The notes under the pieces are model-generated. The model saw only the letters and a list, made by a program, of their open reading frames with translations, searched no databases and was not told the DNA's origin. Source: an uncultured Alphaproteobacteria bacterium (GTDB lineage: Bacteria > Pseudomonadota > Alphaproteobacteria > HIMB59). From it: a stretch of DNA of 63,944 nt. The first letter of the stretch is position 1; the number at the start of each line of letters is the position of its first letter. Positions 47,181 through 56,572 of this stretch are shown in pieces. The stretch is from NCBI GenBank assembly GCA_902601865.1, contig CACKOX010000004.1, positions 1-63,944 of the forward strand, read 5' to 3'. The position numbers were made by a program, and so were the translations under genes.

Positions 47181-48555
47181 GATTTATATTCGCTTGCTTA
47201 AATATATTTATACTATCGATTTTCTTATTAAACAATGACCAGTCGTCATTATTATCTATATCATGCCAGATTTTTTCTATTTCATCATACAGAAGTGTTT
47301 CCTTTGGAATTTGAGTCAAAGACTTAACATCTAGATTATTGAAAATTTCATGATTTTTAAAAATTGAATCTAAATCATAATTTTTATATTTCCGTTTAAT
47401 TTCAGTTTGAATATTTAATCTTTGTCTTCCTCCTCTAAGGTCGCTGTATACCTCTTCGTAAAGATAAGGGCTCTTTAGTAATATTTCATAAACATCATTT
47501 AATAATTTTTGATTATGCAATTGCAATTTGCTGGGTTTAAGAGACAATCTTTTAAAGAATAGTTTCATAACTTCTTCATTATAAAGCTCTATATATTTTT
47601 TTACTTCCTCTATTATTAATTCTTTTTCTATAAAAAGTGTCATGATTGAAGCTAATTGTTGAACGTTCCAAAAAATAGAGTCAACTTGATTTGAAAATTT
47701 ATAAAGACCGGAATGATCAAAGTAAGCTGCTACTTTCTCTGGATCATATTTTTCCATCATACGATAAGGCCCGTAGTCAAAACTTTCTCCAGTTATGTTA
47801 ATGTTATCAGTATTGAGAACGCCGTGGACAAAGCCAAAAATGTTATAAGAGGCAGCTAATTTTGCACAATTTTGAACGACTAAAGAAAAAAAATTCAATG
47901 GTGTATTTTCCACATCACTAAAGGAAAAGTAATATTTTCCAACTGATTTTATCAATTTCTCTAAACTCTGATTATCTTGATGATATGCGTGATATTGAAA
48001 AGTACCAATCCTGATATGGGAATGAGAAATTCTTACTAAAACACTAGACCTCGTTGGGGAGGGTTCATCTTCTCGATATAAATCTTCACCTGTTTCAATT
48101 AATGACAGGGATCGAGAAGTTTTTAGGCCCATCGCTTCTAAATAAGAAGAACAAAGTACCTCTCTTACACCTCCTTTTAAAGTTAATCGACCATCGCCAC
48201 TTCGAGAATAGACTGTTTTTCCACTGCCTTTAGTTCCTAAGTCAAACAGCTTTTTATCTTTGTAAAACTGGGCAATAGTAAACCCCCTACCATCTCCAAT
48301 TTCAGGATTATAAACTCTAAATTGGTGGCCATGATATTTCATAGCTAAATTAGAGTTAGATGGTAAGTATTCACTCTCAAATTTTCCAAAAAGATTAACC
48401 CAGTCTTTGTTATTAAGTTTTGTAAATTCTTCAAAATTATTGTTACGGAATCTTATCTTATATTCTGGAAAACTTGGGGACTTGGATTTTTTATAGAATT
48501 TATCACTTAAAAATTTATATGGTGATAATAATTGAGTCTTTAGTTCTGATTTCAA
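47167..48555 (-). CDS. selO: Protein adenylyltransferase SelO (YdiU)
   Basis: A 462-residue pseudokinase-fold enzyme that transfers AMP from ATP to Ser/Thr/Tyr of redox proteins. YHGHQFRVYNPEIGDGRG (about 73-90), GTKGSGKTVYSRSGDGRLT (about 106-124), GGVREVLCSSYLEAMG and NTDNINITGESFDYGPY (catalytic/metal residues, about 256-272) match SelO. It is normal length apart from a missing C-terminal selenocysteine/cysteine tail. Confidence 0.92.
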   Translation of the reverse strand: MKSELKTQLLSPYKFLSDKFYKKSKSPSFPEYKIRFRNNNFEEFTKLNNKDWVNLFGKFESEYLPSNSNLAMKYHGHQFRVYNPEIGDGRGFTIAQFYKDKKLFDLGTKGSGKTVYSRSGDGRLTLKGGVREVLCSSYLEAMGLKTSRSLSLIETGEDLYREDEPSPTRSSVLVRISHSHIRIGTFQYHAYHQDNQSLEKLIKSVGKYYFSFSDVENTPLNFFSLVVQNCAKLAASYNIFGFVHGVLNTDNINITGESFDYGPYRMMEKYDPEKVAAYFDHSGLYKFSNQVDSIFWNVQQLASIMTLFIEKELIIEEVKKYIELYNEEVMKLFFKRLSLKPSKLQLHNQKLLNDVYEILLKSPYLYEEVYSDLRGGRQRLNIQTEIKRKYKNYDLDSIFKNHEIFNNLDVKSLTQIPKETLLYDEIEKIWHDIDNNDDWSLFNKKIDSINIFKQANINHGLG

Positions 48556-48637
48556 AGGAATTCTTAATATATTTCTTTTTAAAATAAAAGTATCTATATT
48601 TTTCTTACGCTTAATATATTCTATGTAAAATAGTGAA

Positions 48638-50440
48638 ATGTTTGGATTGGAAATATTAAAAAGTAGGCTAAAAGATGCACCTAAAACATCTGGTGTATAC
48701 CTTTTTAAAAATAAAAAAGATATTCCGATCTATATTGGTAAAGCTATTAATATTAAAAGAAGATTATCTAATTATGGTAATCTACCAAAATTACCAAGGA
48801 GACTGCAAAAAATGGTGTCTCAGACGGTTAATATAGATTTTGAACTTACTGAGTCAGAGAGAAATGCACTTTTATTAGAAGCTTTACTTATTAAGAAATT
48901 TTCTCCTAGATATAACATTCGTTTAAAAGACGATAAAAGTTTTCCCTTAATTAAAATAACAAATGGGGCTTTTCCAAGACTAACTAGATTCAGGAATGAT
49001 TTTTCAAATGAGGACAAAGTATTTGGGCCTTTTACATCGGCTTTGAAAACTGACAAAGTGATTAAGATATTACAAAAATCTTTTAAACTTAGAAGTTGTA
49101 ATGACTCAGAGTTTAAAAATAGAACTAGACCATGTTTGCTTTATGACCTTAAACAATGTTCTGCTCCATGTGTAAGCAAAGTTGATGAAAATGAATACAA
49201 AAATCAGGTCAGTGATACCATAAAATTTTTTCAAGGTAGTCAGAAAAAAATATTTAATAAACTAGAGAAACAAATGGTTTATTTTAGTGAAAGTCAAAAT
49301 TATGAAAAAGCTGCAGAATTAAGAGATAGCATTCAATCATTAAATTATATTATTAGAGAAGAAGTAAAAATAAGTACCCAAGAGACTAATTTTGATTATA
49401 TCCATATCGATAATAAAAAACATTTTTCAATTTATATTGGTTTTATTAGATATGGGAGATATCTCGGAGGAAATTTAATATACTATTCTGATAAATTTGA
49501 AGAAGATATTGATCCTACCTCATTAATTATACAATTTTATTTAAAAAGTTTTAGGCCAAAAAAAATAATTATTTCTAAAAGAATTCAAGGATATAACGAA
49601 TTAAAATCTATTATGAAAGAAAACTACAAAATAGATGTATCTCTAAAAAGTAATAATATTGTAGGTATACAAAAAATATCAAATCTTACCGCTAAACGTA
49701 ATGATAAAGAGGTAAGTCTTCAAAAACAAAAATATGTTAATAATCAAGAAATTTTAAACTTACTGAAGAATAAATTTAATATCAAAAATAATGTTGAACG
49801 AGTAGAAGCCTATGACAATAGTTTTTTCGGAAATAATTATGCGGTTGCTTCATATGTAGTATTTAATGAAGAGGGTTTCAGTATTAAGGACTCAAGAACT
49901 TATAAATTTAAAGACTATGATTTAAAAAAATTTGGTGATGCAGACTTAATGAGAAAGGTATTTAAATCTCGCTTTTCCAAAGATGATAAGATTTTACCTG
50001 ATATAATAATCATAGATGGTGCGCAACCTTACTTAAAGATATGTCAAGAAGCTATCAATGAAAGTGGTATAAACGAGAATATTAAATTAATTGGTGTTTC
50101 TAAAGGTTTTAAGAGGGATTTCAGGTTTGATAGATATCATTTATTAAACGAGAAAAATTTATCTTTAAAAGATAGTCCTCAAATAGAGGGATTTATTCAA
50201 AAAATGAGAGATCAAGCTCACAAACTATCTAAAAAAAATAGTATGAAAAGGATGTCCGATTCATTAAAAACTAGTTTTTTAGATGACATAGATGGCATAG
50301 GAAAAGTAAAAAAAATGAGAGTTATCAATTTTTTCGGAAGTGTGCAAAATTTAAAGCGGGCAAATAGAGACGAGTTAACTCAAATAAAAGGTTTAAATTC
50401 AAAAAATATAAAGGCTATATTAGATAAGATAAATGGCTAG
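48638..50440 (+). CDS. uvrC: Excinuclease ABC subunit C
   Basis: A 600-residue UvrC. The GIY-YIG nuclease domain begins SGVYLFKNKKDIPIYIGKA (about 18-36), CNDSEFKNRTRPCLLYDLKQC-type Cys-rich stretch follows (split here as RTRPCLLYDLKQCSAPC, about 162-178), then a UVR domain (ENYEKAAELRDSI-like), the RNase H-like nuclease (EAYDNSFFGNNYAVASYV) and C-terminal helix-hairpin-helix motifs. It makes both incisions in nucleotide excision repair. It overlaps pgsA by 8 bases. Confidence 0.96.
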   Translation: MFGLEILKSRLKDAPKTSGVYLFKNKKDIPIYIGKAINIKRRLSNYGNLPKLPRRLQKMVSQTVNIDFELTESERNALLLEALLIKKFSPRYNIRLKDDKSFPLIKITNGAFPRLTRFRNDFSNEDKVFGPFTSALKTDKVIKILQKSFKLRSCNDSEFKNRTRPCLLYDLKQCSAPCVSKVDENEYKNQVSDTIKFFQGSQKKIFNKLEKQMVYFSESQNYEKAAELRDSIQSLNYIIREEVKISTQETNFDYIHIDNKKHFSIYIGFIRYGRYLGGNLIYYSDKFEEDIDPTSLIIQFYLKSFRPKKIIISKRIQGYNELKSIMKENYKIDVSLKSNNIVGIQKISNLTAKRNDKEVSLQKQKYVNNQEILNLLKNKFNIKNNVERVEAYDNSFFGNNYAVASYVVFNEEGFSIKDSRTYKFKDYDLKKFGDADLMRKVFKSRFSKDDKILPDIIIIDGAQPYLKICQEAINESGINENIKLIGVSKGFKRDFRFDRYHLLNEKNLSLKDSPQIEGFIQKMRDQAHKLSKKNSMKRMSDSLKTSFLDDIDGIGKVKKMRVINFFGSVQNLKRANRDELTQIKGLNSKNIKAILDKING

Positions 50441-50987
50441 GATCTACACAATACCTAATATAATAACTTTTGTTAGAATTATATTAATACCCATAATTTT
50501 ATATTTACTTTTTTCAGATAACTCTAATGTTGTTCTTATAGCTGGGTTATTATTTATAGTTTCTTCAATATCTGATTATTTTGATGGATATTTAGCTAGA
50601 ACTTTAAATCAATCTTCTAAACTTGGTACGTTACTAGATCCGATTGCTGATAAACTTTTAATTGCTGCGGTTATCATTGTTTTAATTGATACAAGAGTCA
50701 TTGCTGATGTTCATGTTATTCCTGCTATAATTATTTTGTTAAGAGAAATAGCAATTTCAGGCCTAAGAGAATTTTTAGCAAAATTGAATACTGATATGCC
50801 AGTTAGTAAGTTAGCTAAATATAAGACTACTTTTCAAATGGTTAGTTTATCTATTCTTATTATAAGCTTAGGTTTTGAGTTAAACGATTTCTTATGGAAT
50901 TTAGGGTTAGTTACATTGTGGCTTGCTGCTATAATTACTTTGTTATCAGGATACAATTATGTAGCAAAGGGTCTAAAGCATATTTGA
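50433..50987 (+). CDS. pgsA: CDP-diacylglycerol-glycerol-3-phosphate 3-phosphatidyltransferase
   Basis: A 184-residue membrane enzyme making phosphatidylglycerophosphate. The CDP-alcohol phosphotransferase motif is intact as SDYFDGYLARTLNQSSKLGTLLDPIADKLL (three parts: SDYFDGYLAR, SSKLGTLLDP, ADKLL; about 46-76), with the conserved Asp residues. Five or six helices. Gene order uvrC-pgsA-moaD-moaE is standard in alphaproteobacteria. Confidence 0.95.
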   Translation: MARIYTIPNIITFVRIILIPIILYLLFSDNSNVVLIAGLLFIVSSISDYFDGYLARTLNQSSKLGTLLDPIADKLLIAAVIIVLIDTRVIADVHVIPAIIILLREIAISGLREFLAKLNTDMPVSKLAKYKTTFQMVSLSILIISLGFELNDFLWNLGLVTLWLAAIITLLSGYNYVAKGLKHI

Positions 50988-51238
50988 ATATTACAATAAA
51001 ATATTTTTCCTGGATAAGGGTTAAGCTAAAAAAAAGCCATGATCTAATTGAATTAGATAAAGCAATAAGTTTTAAAGAATTAAAGAATAACCTCATTTCA
51101 AAAGACCCAATATTTCAAGAAATATTTAAAGATGACAGTGTGAAGTACTTTCTTAACTTGAATGAGTTAAACGATAATGATCGAATATTAAATAACGGTG
51201 ACGTTTTGGCTTTTCTGCCACCTGTCACAGGTGGATAA
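50984..51238 (+). CDS. moaD: Molybdopterin synthase sulfur carrier subunit
   Basis: An 84-residue ubiquitin-like protein ending FLPPVTGG; the C-terminal Gly-Gly is thiocarboxylated and donates sulfur to molybdopterin. The frame is open further upstream, but homology begins at LNITIKYFSWIRVKL, so translation starts at TTG 50984, overlapping the pgsA stop (TTGA). The moaE start overlaps its last base. Other moa genes are not in the window. Confidence 0.9.
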   Translation: MNITIKYFSWIRVKLKKSHDLIELDKAISFKELKNNLISKDPIFQEIFKDDSVKYFLNLNELNDNDRILNNGDVLAFLPPVTGG

Positions 51239-51699
51239 TGATAAAAATTGTAAAAGAAAGTTTTGATCTAGAAAATGAGTTCAAAAACATATCTTCTAAT
51301 AAAAATGGTGCGTATAGTTTTTTTTTGGGAACAGTAAGGTCTGATTTAAGTTTTTCAAATACTGAAATTAAAGGAATATATTTAGAATGTTACGAAGAAT
51401 TGGCAATATCTCAGCTTGAAAAAATTAGACTACAAGCTTTAAAAAAATGGGATCTTAGTGAATGTTTAATAATTCACAGAATAGGAAGATTAAACTTGGG
51501 AGAAAAAATAGTTTTAGTAATTACCTCCTCGTCTCACCGATCAAATTCTATAGAGGCGTGTGAGTATGTAATTGATAGCTTAAAGATAGATGTTGCTTTT
51601 TGGAAATTTCATTTATTAGACAACGAAGAGAAAGAAATGGTCTATCAAAAAAATAAAGATAATGAAAAAATGTTAAAATGGAGAGAAATTATTAATTAA
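51238..51699 (+). CDS. moaE: Molybdopterin synthase catalytic subunit
   Basis: A 153-residue MoaE. HRIGRLNLGEKIVLVITSSSHR (split as HRIGRLNLGEKIV and TSSSHRSNSIEACEYVID, about 80-113) and DSLKIDVAFWKFH hold the two catalytic lysines spaced seven residues apart as in E. coli MoaE. With MoaD it converts precursor Z to molybdopterin. Its stop overlaps the convergent ilvE. Confidence 0.94.
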   Translation: MIKIVKESFDLENEFKNISSNKNGAYSFFLGTVRSDLSFSNTEIKGIYLECYEELAISQLEKIRLQALKKWDLSECLIIHRIGRLNLGEKIVLVITSSSHRSNSIEACEYVIDSLKIDVAFWKFHLLDNEEKEMVYQKNKDNEKMLKWREIIN

Positions 51700-52586
51700 T
51701 CGTTGTCTTCGTAATTAGGGTCTACTTCTTTCATATATAGACTTGAAATCTTAGTTGTAATATTTCCAACTTTAAAGTTTTGATTATCAATTTTACCAAC
51801 TGGGGTTACCTCGACAGCAGATCCTGTAAGAAAAATTTCCTCAGCTTTTGAAATTTCGTCTGGATATATATCTCTTTCGATTACGTTAATACCTTCATTT
51901 TTTGCAATTTCTATTACAGCTTGTCTCGTAATACCATTTAAGAAACAATCAGGTACAGGGGTATGAATTTCACCATTAATCACTAAAAAGATATTTGAAC
52001 CTGTAGACTCACTTACTCTTCCTTTATAATCCAGCATCAAAGCATCGGTATAACCATTCTTTTCAGCCTCATGTTTGCTTAAAGTGCAAATCATATACAG
52101 ACCAGCTGCTTTAGTATCTGTTGGTATACAATCTGGAGGAGGTCTTTTCCAAACAGCTGTTTGAAGAGATATTCCTTTTAATCGATCTTCTTTAGTAAAA
52201 TAACTTGGCCATTCCCAAGTAGCAACAGCTACATTAATCTTATTTTTTTGAGCAGAAATAGCCATCATTTCACTTCCTCTCCAAATTACAGGACGAACGT
52301 AACCATACTTTATATTCATTTTTTTAATGGTTTCCTCGTGAGCTCTATTTATCTCATCTTTAGAATAAGGCACATCGATGCCCATTCTTTGTGCAGAAAA
52401 AAACAATCTATCAGTATGTTTTTCTAATTTATAAATTTTTTCCCCATAAACTCTTAAACCTTCAAAAACGCAACTTCCATAATGCAAACCATGGTTAAGC
52501 ACGTGAGTAGTGGCATTTTGCCATTCAACAAATTCACCGTTATACCAGATAAAACCAATTCTTTTATCAAAGGGGATAATTTCCAT
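51696..52586 (-). CDS. ilvE: Branched-chain amino acid aminotransferase
   Basis: A 296-residue fold-type IV PLP enzyme. GSCVFEGLRVYG (about 37-48), TDTKAAGLYMICTLSKHEA (about 157-175) with the PLP Lys, ALMLDYKGRVSESTGSNIF (about 182-200), and LTGSAVEVTPV near 256-266 fit IlvE. It catalyses the last step of Leu/Ile/Val synthesis or the first of their degradation. It is divergent from the MarR-type gene with 59 bases between. Confidence 0.93.
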   Translation of the reverse strand: MEIIPFDKRIGFIWYNGEFVEWQNATTHVLNHGLHYGSCVFEGLRVYGEKIYKLEKHTDRLFFSAQRMGIDVPYSKDEINRAHEETIKKMNIKYGYVRPVIWRGSEMMAISAQKNKINVAVATWEWPSYFTKEDRLKGISLQTAVWKRPPPDCIPTDTKAAGLYMICTLSKHEAEKNGYTDALMLDYKGRVSESTGSNIFLVINGEIHTPVPDCFLNGITRQAVIEIAKNEGINVIERDIYPDEISKAEEIFLTGSAVEVTPVGKIDNQNFKVGNITTKISSLYMKEVDPNYEDND

Positions 52587-52645
52587 AATTCAAAATAATG
52601 TAATATTATTTATTTAAATTCACAATATAATTATATTTATATCCT

Positions 52646-53062
52646 ATGAATTTAAGTTTTGCCGATACTTTGTATTTTAAGAAAGAGAATATCTTAGAAA
52701 TAATTTTAGGACTGCATAGATCTTACAAATCTCTCCAAAGAGAAATTCAAATATGTTGTGAACTAAATAATTTAACATTTAATGAGCTACTAGTAATTTT
52801 AGAAATTAAAAAGGGGTTTAAAAAAAAAATTGAAATAGCAAATAAAGTATATTTGAAAAAACAAAATTTAAATTTAATACTAAAAAATTTACAAAAGAAA
52901 AATATCTTAGTGCTTGATAAAACGAATATATCAATAACTGAAAAAGGTGAAGTTTTAGTTGATAAAACAACAAACAGAATTAATGAAAAAATTATTAAGC
53001 TTTTTAAAAAAACTGATCCTAAAAATATGTCAGGCTTCATTAATATAATTGAGTCATTGTAA
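52646..53062 (+). CDS. MarR-type regulator, PetP-like
   Basis: A 138-residue protein with a MarR-like winged helix (NNLTFNELLVILEIKKGFK then IANKVYLKKQNLNLILKNLQKKN, about 42-85). It is directly upstream of an OmpR-type response regulator (one-base overlap) and a histidine kinase. The Rhodobacter capsulatus PetP/PetR pair, linked to cytochrome bc1 expression, has the same MarR-response regulator order. The equivalence here is inferred from order and family, not from clear sequence identity. Confidence 0.78.
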   Translation: MNLSFADTLYFKKENILEIILGLHRSYKSLQREIQICCELNNLTFNELLVILEIKKGFKKKIEIANKVYLKKQNLNLILKNLQKKNILVLDKTNISITEKGEVLVDKTTNRINEKIIKLFKKTDPKNMSGFINIIESL

Positions 53063-53730
53063 TGAATGATAAACACATACTTTTGGTAGAAGATGATGAA
53101 ACACTACAATCCCTCATTAAAAAATTATTAACAAATAATAATTATAAAGTATCCATAGCAATAAATATTGATGAAGCAAAAAAATTAGTAAAATTGTTTA
53201 TATTTGATCTTGTAATTTTAGATGTGATGCTACCAGATAGTAGTGGTCTAAGCTTTTATGAGAGTACAATCAAAAATAGAATTGAAACCCCAGTGATATT
53301 TCTTTCAGCTCTAAGTGACGTAGAAGATAGAGTAATAGGACTTGAGCTTGGAGCAGATGACTATATTGGTAAGCCTTTTGACTCAAGAGAGCTGCTATTA
53401 AAGATTAGAAAAAATATCTCTAAAAAAGAAACTTTAGATGTTATTAATTTTGGAAATGAAACAGAATTTGATTTAAAAAAAGAGCAACTTTTATTTCAAA
53501 AACAGAATATAAATTTATCAAGTAATGAGGTGAAAATATTAAAATTATTAATTAATAATTCACACCAGTATCTAACAAGAGATTTATTGAACACAGAGTT
53601 AGGACTGGATTATCTATCAAGAAGCGGGGACATGCAAATTTCAAGACTAAGATTAAAACTCAAAAAGGAATGTAAATTGAATGACATAATTCGATCAGTG
53701 CATGGTAAAGGATATAAGATATTTATCTAA
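53062..53730 (+). CDS. OmpR-family response regulator, PetR-like
   Basis: A 222-residue regulator. The receiver has acidic pair EDD (about 9-11), phospho-acceptor Asp in VILDVMLPD (about 54), Ser in FLSAL and Lys in GKPFDS. The C-terminal winged helix ends SRLRLKLKKECKLNDIIRSVHGKGYKI (given in parts: SRLRLKLKK, IRSVHGKGYKI), typical of OmpR/PhoB. It overlaps the MarR gene and the kinase gene by one base each, so the three are one operon. Confidence 0.92.
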   Translation: MNDKHILLVEDDETLQSLIKKLLTNNNYKVSIAINIDEAKKLVKLFIFDLVILDVMLPDSSGLSFYESTIKNRIETPVIFLSALSDVEDRVIGLELGADDYIGKPFDSRELLLKIRKNISKKETLDVINFGNETEFDLKKEQLLFQKQNINLSSNEVKILKLLINNSHQYLTRDLLNTELGLDYLSRSGDMQISRLRLKLKKECKLNDIIRSVHGKGYKIFI

Positions 53731-54971
53731 TGATAAAATGGAGTAATTTTTCAGAGAGTCTTTTAGTAAGATCGGTCTATCTCATAACAATTCCTATTGT
53801 ATTAGTTCAAATTATTGGAATTGTAATTTTTTTTGAATTACATTGGGATCTAGTGTTAAAAAGAAGTGCTCAGTCAATTTCTAATGAAATAAAGATATTA
53901 GAAATGCAAAAAGAAACATCTAATGTAAATAATTATGCAAATACTTTACAAATAATTAGAACTGAAAAATTTAATTTAGATGAAACTAGTGAAGTTTCTA
54001 ATTGGATATTTAAAAAAAGGATGATGAATTCGCTTGGTCAGATATCTGCGGATTTTAAAGTTTTACAAAATGAAAGTTATTTTATATTTTTTAATGAAAA
54101 AAATACTGATTATTTTTATTTAATTCCCAAAAAAAGGGTGGAAACGAAAACTGTTAGTGGATTTTTTTTATGGACAATCGCTGTCAGTATTATTTTATCC
54201 TTGATTTCATATTTATTTATAAAAAAACAAATTCAACCACTAAAAAGACTTGGTATTATTACTAGAAGTTTTGGAAGAGGAATCGAAACACCAAATTTAA
54301 AACCAACAGGCTCCTCAGAAGTGAGGGGTTTAATAAAAGACTTTAATAACATGCATAATAACATTATTTCTACACTAGATAATCAACGAAATATGTTAGC
54401 GGGTATTAGTCATGACTTAAAAACACCATTAACAAGAATTAATTTAATGATCGAAGAAATTAACAATGAAACATTAAGAGGCTCTATTTCTCAAAATATC
54501 TCAGAAATGAATATCATGTTAAATCATTATTTAGACTTTATTAAAAATGAAAAAAATGAAAATTTAGATGAAATAAATACTTCCAATTTTATATCCAACA
54601 TTGCTCAAAATTATCAAAATCTCGAGATTTTAGTTAACAACGAAAGCAAAATATTTATCAGAAAAAATCAAATCACAAGAGCTGTTATGAATATCTTAGA
54701 CAACGCTAATAAATTTGCCAAAAAAATATTTATAAGTTCTAATTTAGCAAATAATATGTGGAAAATAGATATTGAAGATAATGGCCCAGGCACAACTTTA
54801 TCGCAAGAAGAATTGATAAGACCTTTTGTTAAAGGATCTGATCAATTGAATCAGGGTACAGGTTTAGGACTATCTATAGTTCAGAAATTAATAAAATTAA
54901 ATAATGGAGAATTAAAATTCCAAAAATCTTCACACGGTGGATTAAAAGTAACTGTGATATTGCAAATTTAA
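53730..54971 (+). CDS. HAMP-domain sensor histidine kinase (EnvZ-like)
   Basis: A 413-residue sensor kinase. Two membrane helices (about 15-38 and 145-165) flank a periplasmic loop, then HAMP and a dimerisation helix with the H-box MLAGISHDLKTPLTRI (about 222-237). ATP-binding motifs are N-box MNILDNANKFAK (about 326), DNGPGTTL and GTGLGLSIV (about 376-384). It phosphorylates the adjacent response regulator. The signal is unknown. Confidence 0.93.
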   Translation: MIKWSNFSESLLVRSVYLITIPIVLVQIIGIVIFFELHWDLVLKRSAQSISNEIKILEMQKETSNVNNYANTLQIIRTEKFNLDETSEVSNWIFKKRMMNSLGQISADFKVLQNESYFIFFNEKNTDYFYLIPKKRVETKTVSGFFLWTIAVSIILSLISYLFIKKQIQPLKRLGIITRSFGRGIETPNLKPTGSSEVRGLIKDFNNMHNNIISTLDNQRNMLAGISHDLKTPLTRINLMIEEINNETLRGSISQNISEMNIMLNHYLDFIKNEKNENLDEINTSNFISNIAQNYQNLEILVNNESKIFIRKNQITRAVMNILDNANKFAKKIFISSNLANNMWKIDIEDNGPGTTLSQEELIRPFVKGSDQLNQGTGLGLSIVQKLIKLNNGELKFQKSSHGGLKVTVILQI

Positions 54972-54973
54972 GT

Positions 54974-55306
54974 CTAAAAGAGTTTTCCCCCATTTGATAT
55001 ATTAGTTGTTGGCATAACTAAAATGGGATTATTATTATTATCAGGAAAACCTAATACTAATACTTCAGAAATCATTTTACCAATTTGTTTGGGTGGAAAA
55101 TTTGTTACTGCAGCTACTTGCTTGCCAATAAGCTCTTCTGGTAGATAGTTCTCTATGAGTTGAGCAGAAGTTTTTTTTAGTCCAATAACATTTCCAAAGT
55201 CAATGACTAAATAAATACTAGGTTTATTAGATTTTTCATTTATTTTTGCTTTTACTATTGTACCAACTCTGATATCAACTTTTTCAAAGTCAGAGTAGCT
55301 TATCAT
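54974..55306 (-). CDS. csaA: tRNA-binding protein CsaA
   Basis: A 110-residue OB-fold tRNA-binding domain: FEKVDIRVGTIVKAKINEKSN, LVIDFGNVIGLKKTSAQL, and VTNFPPKQIGKMISEVLVLGF are all typical of CsaA and the C-terminal domain of MetRS. CsaA proteins bind tRNA and are described as protein-export chaperones in Bacillus. Start overlaps the end of the TetR-like gene by 4 bases. Confidence 0.93.
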   Translation of the reverse strand: MISYSDFEKVDIRVGTIVKAKINEKSNKPSIYLVIDFGNVIGLKKTSAQLIENYLPEELIGKQVAAVTNFPPKQIGKMISEVLVLGFPDNNNNPILVMPTTNISNGGKLF

Positions 55307-55806
55307 CTTTTACTTATAAATGACTTCACTCTATTTATATTCTCAAATGCATGTCCAATAGAAGCCATAGTTTTATCCAAACTATTATTATCTTCTATCC
55401 AGACATTAAAAGCATAAACATAAATTATGTTACTAACCGTTTTTTCAAAATTAGTATTTAAGAATAAATTAAAATAATTATTGATATTTTTAGACAAATT
55501 AAAAAAATATTTTGGCTTTTTTTGAGACTCTAAATAAATTCGTAGTGTTATATTTTTGTAAATATTAAGAAAATCTAATCTATTAATTATACCTTCAAAT
55601 ATTTTATCTTCAAATGAAAGGTCATTAGCTGGGGTTTTTAACTCAGTAGAAATAAAATATTCAAAATCTTTTATGAAAATATTGAAGTCATCGTACTCAG
55701 AATTTATTGATTTGATTTTTGTATGAAAACTCTTTAAATGCGCAATATCGTTAAGCTTTTTAAGATTTGTCTTATTAAGTTTTTGTACTTTTTTGCTCAC
55801 TATCAA
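55303..55806 (-). CDS. TetR-like helical protein
   Basis: A 167-residue helical protein. DLSFEDKIFEGIINRLDFLNIYKN (about 62-85, given in parts DLSFEDKIFE and NRLDFLNIYKN) and IYVYAFNVWIEDNNSLDKTMASI (parts IYVYAFNVW and SLDKTMAS) resemble the C-terminal half of TetR/COQ9-like alphaproteobacterial proteins. No full N-terminal helix-turn-helix is evident, so DNA binding is doubtful. TTG 55806 or GTG 55800 is the start; it overlaps proC by about 30 bases. Function unknown. Confidence 0.7.
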   Translation of the reverse strand: MIVSKKVQKLNKTNLKKLNDIAHLKSFHTKIKSINSEYDDFNIFIKDFEYFISTELKTPANDLSFEDKIFEGIINRLDFLNIYKNITLRIYLESQKKPKYFFNLSKNINNYFNLFLNTNFEKTVSNIIYVYAFNVWIEDNNSLDKTMASIGHAFENINRVKSFISKR

Positions 55807-56572
55807 TTTCCTTAGCTCGTTTATAAGCCTTAAGTAGTGTGGTGTATATTATTTTTTCCATTTTTTGGGACTTTATATAATTAACACCTGCCTGAGTAGT
55901 GCCTTTCTTGCTAGATATAGAACTAATAAAACTATCTAACATTTTAGAGGTAGTGTTGATTTCTAATACATTTTTGAATAATTCTAGCACTTCTATTTCA
56001 TTTATGTTGAATGGCTTAGCAAGTTTTTTTGATGCTTTAACAAAACTACTTATTATATAAGCAATAAATGCTGGCCCACTTCCATAAACTGATGTAGCAA
56101 AATTAATTTGGTCTTCATTTCTGACATTTATAATTTTTCCAAAAGATGACAATAATTTTATTAAATTATTACTCATTAATTTTTTATTTTTTACGTAAAT
56201 ATGAGTTTGGGATTTTTTATTTGAAGCCATAACATTTGGCATAATTCTTATAATTTTTTTAGTTTTTAAAATTTGCTCTATAGTCCTGAATTTTATACCA
56301 GCCATACAAGAAATAATTATTGTATCTTTTGAAAGGTATTTTTGAAATTGAGTTCCAATACTTAAAAAAGTCTTAGGTCTGATAAGAAGAAAAACATAGT
56401 CATAAGCATGATTATTGTGAGATATTTTTTTTTTTATATTAATATTTTTTATTTCACTCTTAGAGTCTAAAGCATAGATATTTAATAAACTTAATAATTT
56501 TTTGGATGTTAAAGATTTAGCTAAGTGTCCATAACCTATGAAAAGAGCTTTTGGCTTAAGCGTGGCCAACAA
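55775..56572 (-). CDS. proC: Pyrroline-5-carboxylate reductase
   Basis: A 265-residue reductase making proline from pyrroline-5-carboxylate. The Rossmann start IGYGHLAKSL (about 12-21), IRIMPNVMASNKKS-type motif (about 107-120), GSGPAFIAYIISSFV near 166-180, and KKGTTQAGVNYI near the end are conserved. The first Gly-rich motif is slightly degenerate (GYGHLA for GxGxMA) but compatible. No ATG is available at the 5' end; TTG 56572 or 56569 is used, overlapping the YbjN-like gene. Confidence 0.9.
   Translation of the reverse strand: MLATLKPKALFIGYGHLAKSLTSKKLLSLLNIYALDSKSEIKNINIKKKISHNNHAYDYVFLLIRPKTFLSIGTQFQKYLSKDTIIISCMAGIKFRTIEQILKTKKIIRIMPNVMASNKKSQTHIYVKNKKLMSNNLIKLLSSFGKIINVRNEDQINFATSVYGSGPAFIAYIISSFVKASKKLAKPFNINEIEVLELFKNVLEINTTSKMLDSFISSISSKKGTTQAGVNYIKSQKMEKIIYTTLLKAYKRAKEIDSEQKSTKT

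Noticed and set aside
50894..50983. Longer form of MoaD
   Set aside because: The added residues overlap pgsA in another frame and have no MoaD similarity; TTG 50984 gives the normal length.
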